DNA of 64,000 nt from Homalodisca vitripennis (GCF_021130785.1 NC_060215.1:122302001-122366000); one strand, 5' to 3'; shown: positions 1-8,796, counted from the first letter of the stretch. The notes: generated by a model from the sequence alone, not told the origin. Made by a program: numbers and translations.

Positions 1-1368
1 CCTTTTGAGTTTCAAACATTTAGTGTCTTTTTTGTATAGTTGTCACTATTTTAGTAAAACTGAATTTATTGCAATGTATGTTTAAATAACCGTTCAGATT
101 CTGAACTCCTGTTGTCATACAAGTTAATTCTAATTTTAAAACTATTTTTAGTTTATTATACGGAGTCTTTCAGGAAAGTAATATTTCCTAGACTCGTGCT
201 TTTTTATTGTTTAGTAATGCTCGATTCTTTCTGAATAGTCCACCACTGACAATTAACCTCTTGCTCATACTGGTTTATTACTTCTGTATTTACTACGGAC
301 TCTAGTGTATTAGAGAAATTGTAATAACCCATCTTGTCAATAGCCGGTTTCGTTAACAATTACCCTCGTTGGAGATTCAGTTCAAGTTAAAAATAAAAAA
401 GTTAGCAAATCGGCTGTAATGAAAAATTTTTTAAACTAAATAAAAACGGATCACAAAATTAATCTGCCTTTACATCGTGTCTTTAAGACGTGTTTGCCAA
501 TTTTTAGTTTGGAAATTTGAACAGACCAATGTGTTCGCTGTTAAAACAGTTCTCGATTAAAAACGGTGCTTTTGTACTGTCTGGAAATGTACATGAAGTA
601 ATCGTAATCAATCATCATTGTATGTGTGTTTTACATATTTGAGTTAGCTAACTTAGCCCTTTACCGGAAAGTGGGCTCTCTAACAACTATATTCCTTATT
701 CGTAGGTTAAGAGTCTGACTGTCGTATACTCGGCGTGTGTCCGGAGGCTCCGTGACTCCAGCAAGGCTCTCGTGAGACAAGACTCCGCGTGACGTTAAAT
801 CAGCTTAACCTATGCTAACTTCCTGTGACACGGTTGTAGCAGATTCGGACTTCGTAGCTTCAGCGTATGTGAATGTGCTGCAGACTCAAAGGTGGGGTTA
901 ATGGTGGGAGAGGTGGTGGTTGTTGGAGTCGTCAGGTGTGATGGACTCACAGCCTTGAGAGGACTCATCAATGCAACTCTTAAAATTATCCCAGCCAGTA
1001 GCCGCTTGTCCCTCATTGTTAGATATTAGCCGAGCCTAGTGAAGAACTTTCGATTAATCCCTCCAAGATTAGCACTCTGGTGTACCTGTATTTTATCGAT
1101 GTATTCACGAGGGCGATCTCATCGTGGACGGGGTGGTCTGGGTCCAGATCTTAACGGTCCTGCAGGGTGGCCACAACGTACTAAGTGTCAGCTTGCCCGG
1201 CAGCAATGTATCCCTATAATTGATGGTATATGTTACCCTGCGCACTGACTGCCTAATTATTTGTCCCAGCAATCAGCACATCACAGCGCGGCCCAGGATC
1301 ACGGGATCACTGGTTTAGGTTGATGATGTCTAGCAATCAGGGACAAGGCATGCACAAGACGCCAACCG
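1..1368. other. Non-coding flank left of the array
   Basis: AT-rich sequence with short spurious frames only. A slightly GC-richer patch near 1080-1200 gives short ORFs with no recognisable domain. I see no gene, RNA or repeat that I can support here. Confidence 0.6.
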
Positions 1369-1458
1369 AGGTTGTAACGCCCCATCTCCGAGGGATGCAC
1401 CAAATGCAAGGCCCACGTCTGAAGCGGCACCCACGGCGGCACGAACGGTCCCTTGCTG
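1369..1458 (+). pseudogene. Truncated start of the exonuclease arm
   Basis: This matches the first ~90 bp of the exonuclease arms seen at 2207-2292 (TGTAACGCCCC, then GTCCCTTGCTG), then jumps directly into the gypsy integrase tail. No tRNA precedes it, unlike the other six copies. It probably records a deletion that removed the rest of a unit, or the original left end of the array. Confidence 0.7.
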
Positions 1459-1463
1459 ATGTA

Positions 1464-1724
1464 AGGCACAGGGAGTTAAACGAAAACGATCTTGTGTGGA
1501 AAATAAGTTACCAACAGTCTGACGCTGCAAGGTATTTTTCGGCCAAGCTTGCACCGAAGTTCGTGGGACCCTTTACGGTTTCAAGGAAAATATCACCCTT
1601 AATCTACGAACTAAAAGACCAAAAGGGAAAGTCAATTTGCACGTGGCACATTGAAGACTTGAAGCCATTTGTTTCATTAGAAAAAATTGCAGGCAATTTC
1701 CTTCAGCTACGGGAGTGTTTGTAA
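1464..1724 (+). pseudogene. Gypsy integrase C-terminal tail, empty-site copy
   Basis: This is the last ~85 codons of a Ty3/gypsy integrase. The GPY/F-type module is visible as LAPKFVGPFTV, followed by the usual short WHIEDLKPF strand before the stop at 1722-1724. It lacks the catalytic core and HHCC domain, so it is a 3' remnant. The TTAA at 1599-1602 is intact here, whereas the two downstream copies carry a 664-bp insert at this spot. A few substitutions set it apart from the downstream copies, for example the run after DLVWK. The retroelement LTR should begin right after or at the stop codon. Confidence 0.8.
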
Positions 1725-2128
1725 CGTCATCGTAACATGAAAAATATTTTTGGGGTCGTCGGTCTAATCAACCGATCGTAATTTAGCTATGTTGGAGGGA
1801 CGCCTTCAACAACCCTGCATTTCCGTGACATTCAAGACTTGCATTTGCCTTTACTGTACTGAAGGAGCAAGTAAATTCCAACCGCTAAAACGCTGCCACC
1901 CGTACTTTCCCCAATTGAACTATGGACCCCACAAGTTTGTACACGAGAGTTACAGTCAGGGTGCACGACATTCTTCTACAAGCAGTTGGCGTTAGACTCC
2001 GTTGATGTAAAGTTCGTCAGGAACCCTCTTCTCTGGCTATTTAAAAACCCTGTGGATTTTATTAAGAGGTAAGGCAGAATTTTTTCCACGGACTATTTTA
2101 ATCCTTGAGATAACCGTTTCCGCAATTC
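1720..2128 (+). repeat. LTR-like segment, unit 1
   Basis: It begins TGTAACGTCATCG directly at the integrase stop, as expected for a 3' LTR of a gypsy element, and runs to GCAATTC where the tRNA begins. A TATA-like TATTTAAAAA lies at about 2038. The last 98 bp are also the outer part of the palindrome arm, so they recur inverted at 3471-3568. No CA end is visible before the tRNA, so the true LTR end is uncertain. Confidence 0.55.
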
Positions 2129-2201
2129 GCCCGGCTAGCTCAGTCGGTAGAGCATGAGACTCTTAATCTCAGGGTCGTGGGTTCGAGCCCCACGTTGGGC
2201 G
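2129..2201 (+). tRNA. tRNA-Lys(CTT): tRNA-Lys(CUU), followed by encoded CCA
   Basis: A complete 73-nt cloverleaf. The acceptor arms GCCCGGC/GTTGGGC pair with two G-U pairs, the anticodon stem is TGAGA/TCTCA around CTCTTAA, the anticodon CTT is at 2162-2164, and the T arm is GTGGG-TTCGAGC-CCCAC. A box TAGCTCAGTCGG and B box GGTTCGAGCCC are intact. CCA follows at 2202-2204, which eukaryotic tRNA genes normally do not encode. There is only TTT, not a strong poly-T terminator, directly downstream. Either a retro-copied mature tRNA or the complement of a retroelement primer-binding site extended over the whole tRNA. Confidence 0.92.
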
Positions 2202-2211
2202 CCATTTGTAA

Positions 2212-2844
2212 CGCCCCACCTCCGAGGGTTGCACCAAATGCAAGGCCCACGTCTGGAGCGGCACCCACGGCGGCACGAACGGTCCCTTGCTGGGGTTCGT
2301 GCAGACCAAACCCTCCGACACCGGGTGTCGCCAAGTCTTCGCCCTGGACGGCGAACTTGTGTTCACCAGGATGGGTCTGGAGGTGGCTCGGGTGTCCCTG
2401 GCGAACGTGGACGGATCGAGCCAGTACGACGCTCTGGTCCAGCCCGAGCACGAGATCATCGACTTCAACACGCGCTTCTCCGGAGTCACCAAGGAGGACT
2501 ACGTACTGTACAAGGCGAAAACTCTGAAGCAAGCCCAGTACGACCTGTTCCACTACATCAAGAGCGACACGATCCTCGTAGGGCACGGCATCGAGAACGA
2601 TCTTCGGGCGCTGAAGATTGTCCACACCTTGGTGGTAGAAACAACGGCGATCTTCCCCCACGAACAAGGACTTCCGTGCCGCAGCGCCTCTTCAAGCATT
2701 GCGCAGGAATACCTCGGGAAGAATATTCAAACCAGTGCTACAGGTCATGACTCACTGGAGGACACAAAGCTCTTCAAGGACCTGCGGCAAGGGAGTCCTT
2801 GGTCGTGGAGGAAGATCGCCGTTGGAGAGCTTTGCATCCTCTAG
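2212..2844 (+). CDS. REXO1-type DEDDh RNA exonuclease domain, open but no ATG
   Basis: An uninterrupted 210-codon frame from just after a TAA at 2209-2211. It encodes a REXO1/REX1-family 3'-5' RNA exonuclease domain; yeast Rex1 trims 3' ends of tRNAs and 5S rRNA. Counting from 2212, a Cys-rich lead (GCTKCKAHV) comes first. Exo I is ALDGE (D46, E48; the family usually has DCE), Exo II is GHGIENDL (D130), and Exo III is GHDSLED (H179, D184), so all five DEDDh residues are present. It ends soon after Exo III in palindrome-derived residues. No in-frame ATG precedes Exo I, so it is best viewed as a captured exon, not an independent gene. Confidence 0.75.
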   Translation, partial: RPTSEGCTKCKAHVWSGTHGGTNGPLLGFVQTKPSDTGCRQVFALDGELVFTRMGLEVARVSLANVDGSSQYDALVQPEHEIIDFNTRFSGVTKEDYVLYKAKTLKQAQYDLFHYIKSDTILVGHGIENDLRALKIVHTLVVETTAIFPHEQGLPCRSASSSIAQEYLGKNIQTSATGHDSLEDTKLFKDLRQGSPWSWRKIAVGELCIL

Positions 2845-3387
2845 TGAGTCATGACCTGTAGCACTGGTTTGAATATTCTTCCCAAGGTATTCCTGCGCAA
2901 GGCTTGAAGAGGCGCTGCGGCACGGGAGTCCTTGTTCGTGGGGGAAGATCGCCGTTGTTTCTACCACCAAGGTGTGGACAATCTTCAGCGCCCGAAGATC
3001 GTTCTCGATGCCGTGCCCTACGAGGATCGTGTCGCTCTTGATGTAGTGGAACAGGTCGTACTGGGCTTGCTTCAGAGTTTTCGCCTTGTACAGTACGTAG
3101 TCCTCCTTGGTGACTCCGGAGAAGCGCGTGTTGAAGTCGATGATCTCGTGCTCGGGCTGGACCAGAGCGTCGTACTGGCTCGATCCGTCCACGTTCGCCA
3201 GGGACACCCGAGCCACCTCCAGACCCATCCTGGTGAACACAAGTTCGCCGTCCAGGGCGAAGACTTGGCGACACCCGGTGTCGGAGGGTTTGGTCTGCAC
3301 GAACCCCAGCAAGGGACCGTTCGTGCCGCCGTGGGTGCCGCTCCAGACGTGGGCCTTGCATTTGGTGCAACCCTCGGAGGTGGGGCG
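2752..3387 (-). CDS. REXO1-type exonuclease domain, right arm of palindrome 1, open
   Basis: Mirror copy of the 2212-2844 domain, open from a minus-strand TAA at 3388-3390 to 2752. All DEDDh residues are kept (ALDGE, ENDL, GHDSLEDA). It differs from the left arm at a few residues (for example SSSL for SSSI and SLEDA for SLEDT). The last ~25 codons come from the loop and left arm read backwards. No ATG start before Exo I. The two arms overlap in the loop region. Confidence 0.75.
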   Translation of the reverse strand, partial: RPTSEGCTKCKAHVWSGTHGGTNGPLLGFVQTKPSDTGCRQVFALDGELVFTRMGLEVARVSLANVDGSSQYDALVQPEHEIIDFNTRFSGVTKEDYVLYKAKTLKQAQYDLFHYIKSDTILVGHGIENDLRALKIVHTLVVETTAIFPHEQGLPCRSASSSLAQEYLGKNIQTSATGHDSLEDAKLSNGDLPPRPRTPLPQVLEELCVLQ

Positions 3388-3397
3388 TTACAAATGG

Positions 3398-3470
3398 CGC
3401 CCAACGTGGGGCTCGAACCCACGACCCTGAGATTAAGAGTCTCATGCTCTACCGACTGAGCTAGCCGGGC
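3398..3470 (-). tRNA. tRNA-Lys(CTT): tRNA-Lys(CUU), followed by encoded CCA
   Basis: Same 73-nt sequence as the copy at 2129, inverted. The CCA appears as TGG at 3395-3397. Read on the plus strand the junction is GCGTTACA-AA-TGGCGCCCAACGTGGGGC, the textbook layout of an LTR end, a 2-nt gap and an 18-nt lysine primer-binding site, except that the match continues through the entire tRNA. Confidence 0.92.
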
Positions 3471-3909
3471 GAATTGCGGAAACGGTTATCTCAAGGATTA
3501 AAATAGTCCGTGGAAAAAATTCTGCCTTACCTCTTAATAAAATCCACAGGGTTTTTAAATAGCCAGAGGTAGCGTGGAATTCCCCATATAAAGAACACGT
3601 CTCGTTCCAAATGTCGAGCAACCAAATTTGCGGTAGCGGCCCGAAGAGGAAACAGTAAGCAAAATTTTGTAAAAGTATCTACAAAAAGCAGGATATATTT
3701 GTAGCCTAAAGTTGAGCCAAAGCTTGATAAGTCCTTTCAGAAGAATGCCAGTAGATATAACCTTAGAGGAAGGCACAGGGAGTTAAACGAAAACGATCTT
3801 GTCTGGAAAAGAAATTACCAACAGTCTGACGCTGCAAGGTATTTTTCGGCCAAGCTTGCACCGAAGTTCGTCGGACCCTTTACGGTTTCAAGGAAAATAT
3901 CACCCTTAA

Positions 3910-4573
3910 CCCTCTCCCGCTCGCAAGGCATGAATCGGCACGGCCACCACATAGCCACTGCAGCTTAAACGGCACAGATCGGCACGCACTGCTTTATCTA
4001 CTCGAGCCGATAAGTGCTGCTCTCAAGTAGCGATATGTTGTACTACTACGGGTTCTTTGCTATCAGGAGACCATTCACTTTACTTTTACAGTAGATTTAT
4101 TCCATTATTTTGTTATTTGTATTAGTTGTGCGGAAACAATGGCGGGTTGTAGTCGTACACTTCGTGACAGTAAAATCGATCTCGTTATTAGTAGTGATTG
4201 CGACGATTCAAGTGAGTGTAGTGATGTACCAGAGCCTTGTGAAATATTTGGTGGCATTGAGAATGTAGTTCGGAGTGATCACAGTGGCAGTGACGGCGAG
4301 CCAGACAATGACCTTCACCAAGTAACTGCTCAACAAACAACCCCGCGCCACCGGCGCCTAGCTGTCCGTGTGTCCCCTCCCTGGTCTCGTACAATCAACT
4401 TCATTGAACCAATATATAGTAAAACAATTAATATATATAATTATAATTAATTACAATGACAGAACGTGTGTAAGTTGAGGCGCCGCGTATTTTGACCGAG
4501 CGCGACCGGCAGAGCGAATTAATTGAGGTTAGAAGCACCGTGAGCACCTGGTAACAATACGAGCAGGAGAGGG
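3910..4573 (+). mobile_element. piggyBac-type element, internally deleted, copy 1
   Basis: 664 bp bounded by TTAA duplications (3906-3909, 4574-4577). Terminal inverted repeats are CCCTCTCCCGCTCG on the left and CCCTCTCCTGCTCG on the complement of the right end (13/14). The empty site at 1599-1602 has one TTAA, proving precise insertion. The interior encodes only the start of a transposase-like protein, so it is non-autonomous. Confidence 0.9.
4139..4450 (+). pseudogene. piggyBac transposase N-terminal fragment
   Basis: 103 codons starting at ATG within the TTAA-flanked element. The acidic, serine-rich start (DCDDSSECSD, then SGSDGEPDND) resembles the disordered N-terminus typical of piggyBac transposases. 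The DDD catalytic domain and the C-terminal cysteine-rich domain are absent; the frame runs into AT-rich sequence and stops. Assignment rests on the TTAA and TIR context more than on the residues. A TATA-like context upstream could still drive a short transcript. Confidence 0.6.
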
Positions 4574-4694
4574 TTAATCTACGAACTAAAAGACCAAAAG
4601 GGAAAGTCAATTTGCACGTGGCACATTGAAGACTTGAAGCCATTTGTTTCATTAGAAAAAATTGCAGGCAATTTCCTTCAGCTACGGGAGTGTT

Positions 4695-5103
4695 TGTAAC
4701 GTCATCGTAACATGAAAAATATTTTTGGGGTCGTCGGTCTAATCAACCGATCGTAATTTAGCTATGTTGGAGGGACGCCTTCAACAACCCTGCATTTCCG
4801 TGACATTCAAGACTTGCATTTGCCTTTACTGTACTGAAGGAGCAAGTAAATTCCAACCGCTAAAACGCTGCCACCCGTACTTTCCCCAATTGAACTATGG
4901 ACCCCACAAGTTTGTACACGAGAGTTACAGTCAGGGTGCACGACATTCTTCTACAAGCAGTTGGCGTTAGACTCCGTTGATGTAAAGTTCGTCAGGAACC
5001 CTCTTCTCTGGCTATTTAAAAACCCTGTGGATTTTATTAAGAGGTAAGGCAGAATTTTTTCCACGGACTATTTTAATCCTTGAGATAACCGTTTCCGCAA
5101 TTC
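4695..5103 (+). repeat. LTR-like segment, unit 2
   Basis: Same as the segment at 1720-2128: TGTAACGTCATCG at the integrase stop, ending GCAATTC at the tRNA. Nearly identical base for base. Confidence 0.55.
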
Positions 5104-5176
5104 GCCCGGCTAGCTCAGTCGGTAGAGCATGAGACTCTTAATCTCAGGGTCGTGGGTTCGAGCCCCACGTTGGGCG
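5104..5176 (+). tRNA. tRNA-Lys(CTT): tRNA-Lys(CUU), followed by encoded CCA
   Basis: Identical to the 2129 copy; CCA at 5177-5179, then TT and TGTAACGCCCC. Confidence 0.92.
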
Positions 5177-5186
5177 CCATTTGTAA

Positions 5187-5818
5187 CGCCCCACCTCCGA
5201 GGGTTGCACCAAATGCAAGGCCCACGTCTGGAGCGGCACCCACGGCGGCACGAACGGTCCCTTGCTGGGGTTCGTGCAGACCAAACCCTCCGACACCGGG
5301 TGTCGCCAAGTCTTCGCCCTGGACGGCGAACTTGTGTTCACCAGGATGGGTCTGGAGGTGGCTCGGGTGTCCCTGGCGAACGTGGACGGATCGAGCAAGT
5401 ACGACGCTCTGGTCCAGCCCGAGCACGAGATCATCGACTTCAACACGCGCTTCTCCGGAGTCACCAAGGAGGACTACGTACTGTACAAGGCGAAAACTCT
5501 GAAGCAAGCCCAGTACGACCTGTTCCACTACATCAAGAGCGACACGATCCTCGTAGGGCACGGCATCGAGAACGATCTTCGGGCGCTGAAGATTGTCCAC
5601 ACCTTGGTGGTAGAAACAACGGCGATCTTCCCCCACGAACAAGGACTCCCGTGCCGCAGCGCCTCTTCAAGCCTTGCGCAGGAATACCTTGGAAGAATAT
5701 TCAAACCAGTGCTACAAGTCATGACTCACTGGAGGACGCAAAGCTCTTCAAGGACCTGCGGCACGGGAGTCCTTGTTCGTGGAGGAAGATCGCCGTTGGA
5801 GAGCTTTGCGTCCTCTAG
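5187..5818 (+). pseudogene. REXO1-type exonuclease domain, frameshifted
   Basis: Exo I and Exo II are intact in the frame from 5187. One G is missing in the run at about 5690-5692 (after the EYLG residues), throwing Exo III into another frame, where SHDSLEDA can still be read to the stop near 5818. Also Gln to Lys at the GSSQYD position. Inactive as written. Confidence 0.8.
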
Positions 5819-6360
5819 TGAGTCATGACCTGTAGCATTGGTTTGAATATTCTTCCCAAGGTATTCCTGCGCAAGGCTTGAAGAGGCGCTGCGGCACGGG
5901 AGTCCTTGTTCGTGGGGAAGATCGCCGTTGTTTCTACCACCAAGGTGTGGACAATCTTCAGCGCCCGAAGATCGTTCTCGATGCCGTGCCCTACGAGGAT
6001 CGTGTCGCTCTTGATGTAGTGGAACAGGTCGTACTGGGCTTGCTTCAGAGTTTTCGCCTTGTACAGTACGTAGTCCTCCTTGGTGACTCCGGAGAAGCGC
6101 GTGTTGAAGTCGATGATCTCGTGCTCGGGCTGGACCAGAGCGTCGTACTGGCTCGATCCGTCCACGTTCGCCAGGGACACCCGAGCCACCTCCAGACCCA
6201 TCCTGGTGAACACAAGTTCGCCGTCCAGGGCGAAGACTTGGCGACACCCGGTGTCGGAGGGTTTGGTCTGCACGAACCCCAGCAAGGGACCGTTCGTGCC
6301 GCCGTGGGTGCCGCTCCAGACGTGGGCCTTGCATTTGGTGCAACCCTCGGAGGTGGGGCG
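5726..6360 (-). pseudogene. REXO1-type exonuclease domain, right arm of palindrome 2, frameshifted
   Basis: Minus-strand domain. Exo I and II are intact; a one-base loss in the G run at about 5913-5917 (plus-strand sense) shifts the frame just before the FPHEQG position. Exo III (GHDSLEDA) is readable only in the shifted frame. Inactive as written. Confidence 0.8.
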
Positions 6361-6370
6361 TTACAAATGG

Positions 6371-6443
6371 CGCCCAACGTGGGGCTCGAACCCACGACCC
6401 TGAGATTAAGAGTCTCATGCTCTACCGACTGAGCTAGCCGGGC
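6371..6443 (-). tRNA. tRNA-Lys(CTT): tRNA-Lys(CUU), followed by encoded CCA
   Basis: Identical to the 3398 copy; TGG at 6368-6370 preceded by GTTACAAA. Confidence 0.92.
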
Positions 6444-6882
6444 GAATTGCGGAAACGGTTATCTCAAGGATTAAAATAGTCCGTGGAAAAAATTCTGCCT
6501 TACCTCTTAATAAAATCCACAGGGTTTTTAAATAGCCAGAGGTAGCGTGGAATTCCCCATATAAAGAACACGTCTCGTTCCAAATGTCGAGCAACCAAAT
6601 TTGCGGTAGCGGCCCGAAGAGGAAACAGTAAGCAAAATTTTGTAAAAGTATCTACAAAAAGCAGGATATATTTGTAGCCTAAAGTTGAGCCAAAGCTTGA
6701 TAAGTCCTTTCAGAAGAATGCCAGTAGATATAACCTTAGAGGAAGGCACAGGGAGTTAAACGAAAACGATCTTGTCTGGAAAAGAAATTACCAACAGTCT
6801 GACGCTGCAAGGTATTTTTCGGCCAAGCTTGCACCGAAGTTCGTCGGACCCTTTACGGTTTCAAGGAAAATATCACCCTTAA

Positions 6883-7546
6883 CCCTCTCCCGCTCGCAAG
6901 GCATGAATCGGCACGGCCACCACATAGCCACTGCAGCTTAAACGGCACAGATCGGCACGCACTGCTTTATCTACTCGAGCCGATAAGTGCTGCTCTCAAG
7001 TAGCGATATGCTGTACTACTACGGGTTCTTTGCTATCAGGAGACCATTCACTTTACTTTTACAGTAGATTTATTCCATTATTTTGTTATTTGTATTAGTT
7101 GTGCGGAAACAATGGCGGGTTGTAGTCGTACACTTCGTGACAGTAAAATCGATCTCGTTATTAGTAGTGATTGCGACGATTCAAGTGAGTGTAGTGATGT
7201 ACCAGAGCCTTGTGAAATATTTGGTGGCATTGAGAATGTAGTTCGGAGTGATCACAGTGGCAGTGACGGCGAGCCAGACAATGACCTTCACCAAGTAACT
7301 GCTCAACAAACAACCCCGCGCCACCGGCGCCTAGCTGTCCGTGTGTCCCCTCCCTGGTCTCGTACAATCAACTTCATTGAACCAATATATAGTAAAACAA
7401 TTAATATATATAATTATAATTAATTACAATGACAGAACGTGTGTAAGTTGAGGTGCCGCGTATTTTGACCGAGCGCGACCGGCAGAGCGAATTAATTGAG
7501 GTTAGAAGCACCGTGAGCACCTGGTAACAATACGAGCAGGAGAGGG
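6883..7546 (+). mobile_element. piggyBac-type element, internally deleted, copy 2
   Basis: 664 bp, same TIRs, same TTAA flanks and same position as the 3910 copy. The shared site shows it was carried by the tandem duplication and did not insert twice. Confidence 0.9.
7112..7423 (+). pseudogene. piggyBac transposase N-terminal fragment, copy 2
   Basis: Identical 103-codon acidic fragment as at 4139; catalytic region absent. Confidence 0.6.
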
Positions 7547-7667
7547 TTAATCTACGAACTAAAAGACCAAAAGGGAAAGTCAATTTGCACGTGGCACATT
7601 GAAGACTTGAAGCCATTTGTTTCATTAGAAAAAATTGCAGGCAATTTCCTTCAGCTACGGGAGTGTT

Positions 7668-8077
7668 TGTAACGTCATCGTAACATGAAAAATATTTTTG
7701 GGGTCGTCGGTCTAATCAACCGATCGTAATTTAGCTATGTTGGAGGGACGCCTTCAACAACCCTGCATTTCCGTGACATTCAAGACTTGCATTTGCCTTT
7801 ACTGTACTGAAGGAGCAAGTAAATTCCAACCGCTAAAACGCTGCCACCCGTACTTTCCCCAATTGAACTATGGACCCCACAAGTTTGTACACGAGAGTTA
7901 CAGTCAGGGTGCACGACATTCTTCTACAAGCAGTTGGCGTTAGACTCCGTTGATGTAAAGTTCGTCAGGAACCCTCTTCTCTGGCTATTTAAAAACCCTG
8001 TGGATTTTATTAAGAGGTAAGGCAGAATGTTTTTCCACGGACTATTTTATTCCTTGAGATAACCGTTTCCGCAATTC
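7668..8077 (+). repeat. LTR-like segment, unit 3
   Basis: Same as 1720-2128, with one extra base in the T run near 8030. Confidence 0.55.
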
Positions 8078-8150
8078 GCCCGGCTAGCTCAGTCGGTAGA
8101 GCATGAGACTCTTAATCTCAGGGTCGTGGGTTCGAGCCCCACGTTGGGCG
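8078..8150 (+). tRNA. tRNA-Lys(CTT): tRNA-Lys(CUU), followed by encoded CCA
   Basis: Identical to the 2129 copy; CCA at 8151-8153. The base after TTTG is C here, turning the TAA stop before the exonuclease frame into CAA. Confidence 0.92.
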
Positions 8151-8154
8151 CCAT

Positions 8155-8796
8155 TTGCAACGCCCCACCTCCGAGGGTTGCACCAAATGCAAGGCCCACG
8201 TCTGGAGCGGCACCCACGGCGGCACGAACGGTCCCTTGCTGGGGTTCGTGCAGACCAAACCCTCTGACACCGGGTGTCGCCAAGTCTTCGCCCTGGACGG
8301 CGAACTTGTGTTCACCAGGATGGGTCTGGAGGTGGCTCGGGTGTCCCTGGCGAACGTGGACGGATCGAGCCAGTACGACGCTCTGGTCCAGCCCGAGCAC
8401 GAGATCATCGACTTCAACACGCGCTTCTCCGGAGTCACCAAGGAGGACTACGTACTGTACAAGGCGAAAACTCTGAAGCAAGCCCAGTACGACCTGTTCC
8501 ACTACATCAAAAGCGACACGATCCTCGTAGGGCACGGCATCGAGAACGATCTTCGGGCGCTGAAGATTGTCCACACCTTGGTGGTAGAAACAACGGCGAT
8601 CTTCCCCCACGAACAAGGACTCCCGTGCCGCAGCGCCTCTTCAAGCCTTGCGCAGGAATACCTTGGGAAGAATATTCAAACCAGTGCTACAGGTCATGAC
8701 TCACTGGAGGACGCAAAGCTCTTCAAGGACCTGCGGCACGGGAGTCCTTGTTCGTGGAGGAAGATCGCCGTTGGAGAGCTTTGCGTCCTCCAGTGA
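8155..8796 (+). CDS. REXO1-type exonuclease domain, open, stop before it lost
   Basis: 213 open codons with all DEDDh residues (ALDGE, ENDL, GHDSLEDA). It differs from the other plus-strand copies in that the TAA just upstream is CAA, so the frame is open back into the tRNA. There is still no ATG before Exo I; a TTG begins the frame. It would need a spliced or upstream start to make active protein. Same Cys-rich lead (GCTKCKAHV). Confidence 0.75.
   Translation: MQRPTSEGCTKCKAHVWSGTHGGTNGPLLGFVQTKPSDTGCRQVFALDGELVFTRMGLEVARVSLANVDGSSQYDALVQPEHEIIDFNTRFSGVTKEDYVLYKAKTLKQAQYDLFHYIKSDTILVGHGIENDLRALKIVHTLVVETTAIFPHEQGLPCRSASSSLAQEYLGKNIQTSATGHDSLEDAKLFKDLRHGSPCSWRKIAVGELCVLQ

Larger units (their letters stand above)
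2031..3568. repeat. Palindrome 1 (742-bp arms, 54-nt loop)
   Basis: The arms 2031-2772 and 2827-3568 are symmetric about 2799.5: every paired landmark sums to 5599 (tRNA ends 2129/3470, CTCTGGC/GCCAGAG ends 2031/3568), so no net indel separates them. Order outward to centre: LTR-like tail, tRNA-Lys, CCA, exonuclease domain. The loop 2773-2826 is itself an inverted, ~88% identical copy of arm bases 2643-2684. An RNA across it would fold into one very long hairpin. Confidence 0.93.
3705..4699 (+). pseudogene. Gypsy integrase tail, unit 2, split by a TTAA insertion
   Basis: Integrase C-terminal frame from about 3705, after an in-frame TAG at 3702, through the RELNENDLVWKRNY stretch and GPF motif to the TTAA at 3906. 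It resumes at the second TTAA (4574) and ends at the stop 4697-4699. It starts slightly further upstream than the 1464 copy, showing the KNASRYNLR lead of the module. Only the C-terminal GPY/F region survives; no catalytic core. Confidence 0.8.
5006..6541. repeat. Palindrome 2
   Basis: Symmetric about 5773.5 (tRNA ends 5104/6443 sum to 11547, as do 5006/6541). Single-base deletions on each side (near 5691 and near 5915) balance out. Same content as palindrome 1. Confidence 0.93.
6678..7672 (+). pseudogene. Gypsy integrase tail, unit 3, split by a TTAA insertion
   Basis: Same as the 3705-4699 copy, 2,973 bp downstream; GPF module, TTAA at 6879-6882 and 7547-7550, stop at 7670-7672. Confidence 0.8.

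Noticed and set aside
2140..3459. Long open frames of 107-198 codons on both strands through the palindromes
   Set aside because: They are shadows of the exonuclease and tRNA sequence in other frames; only the frame with DEDDh motifs has family resemblance.
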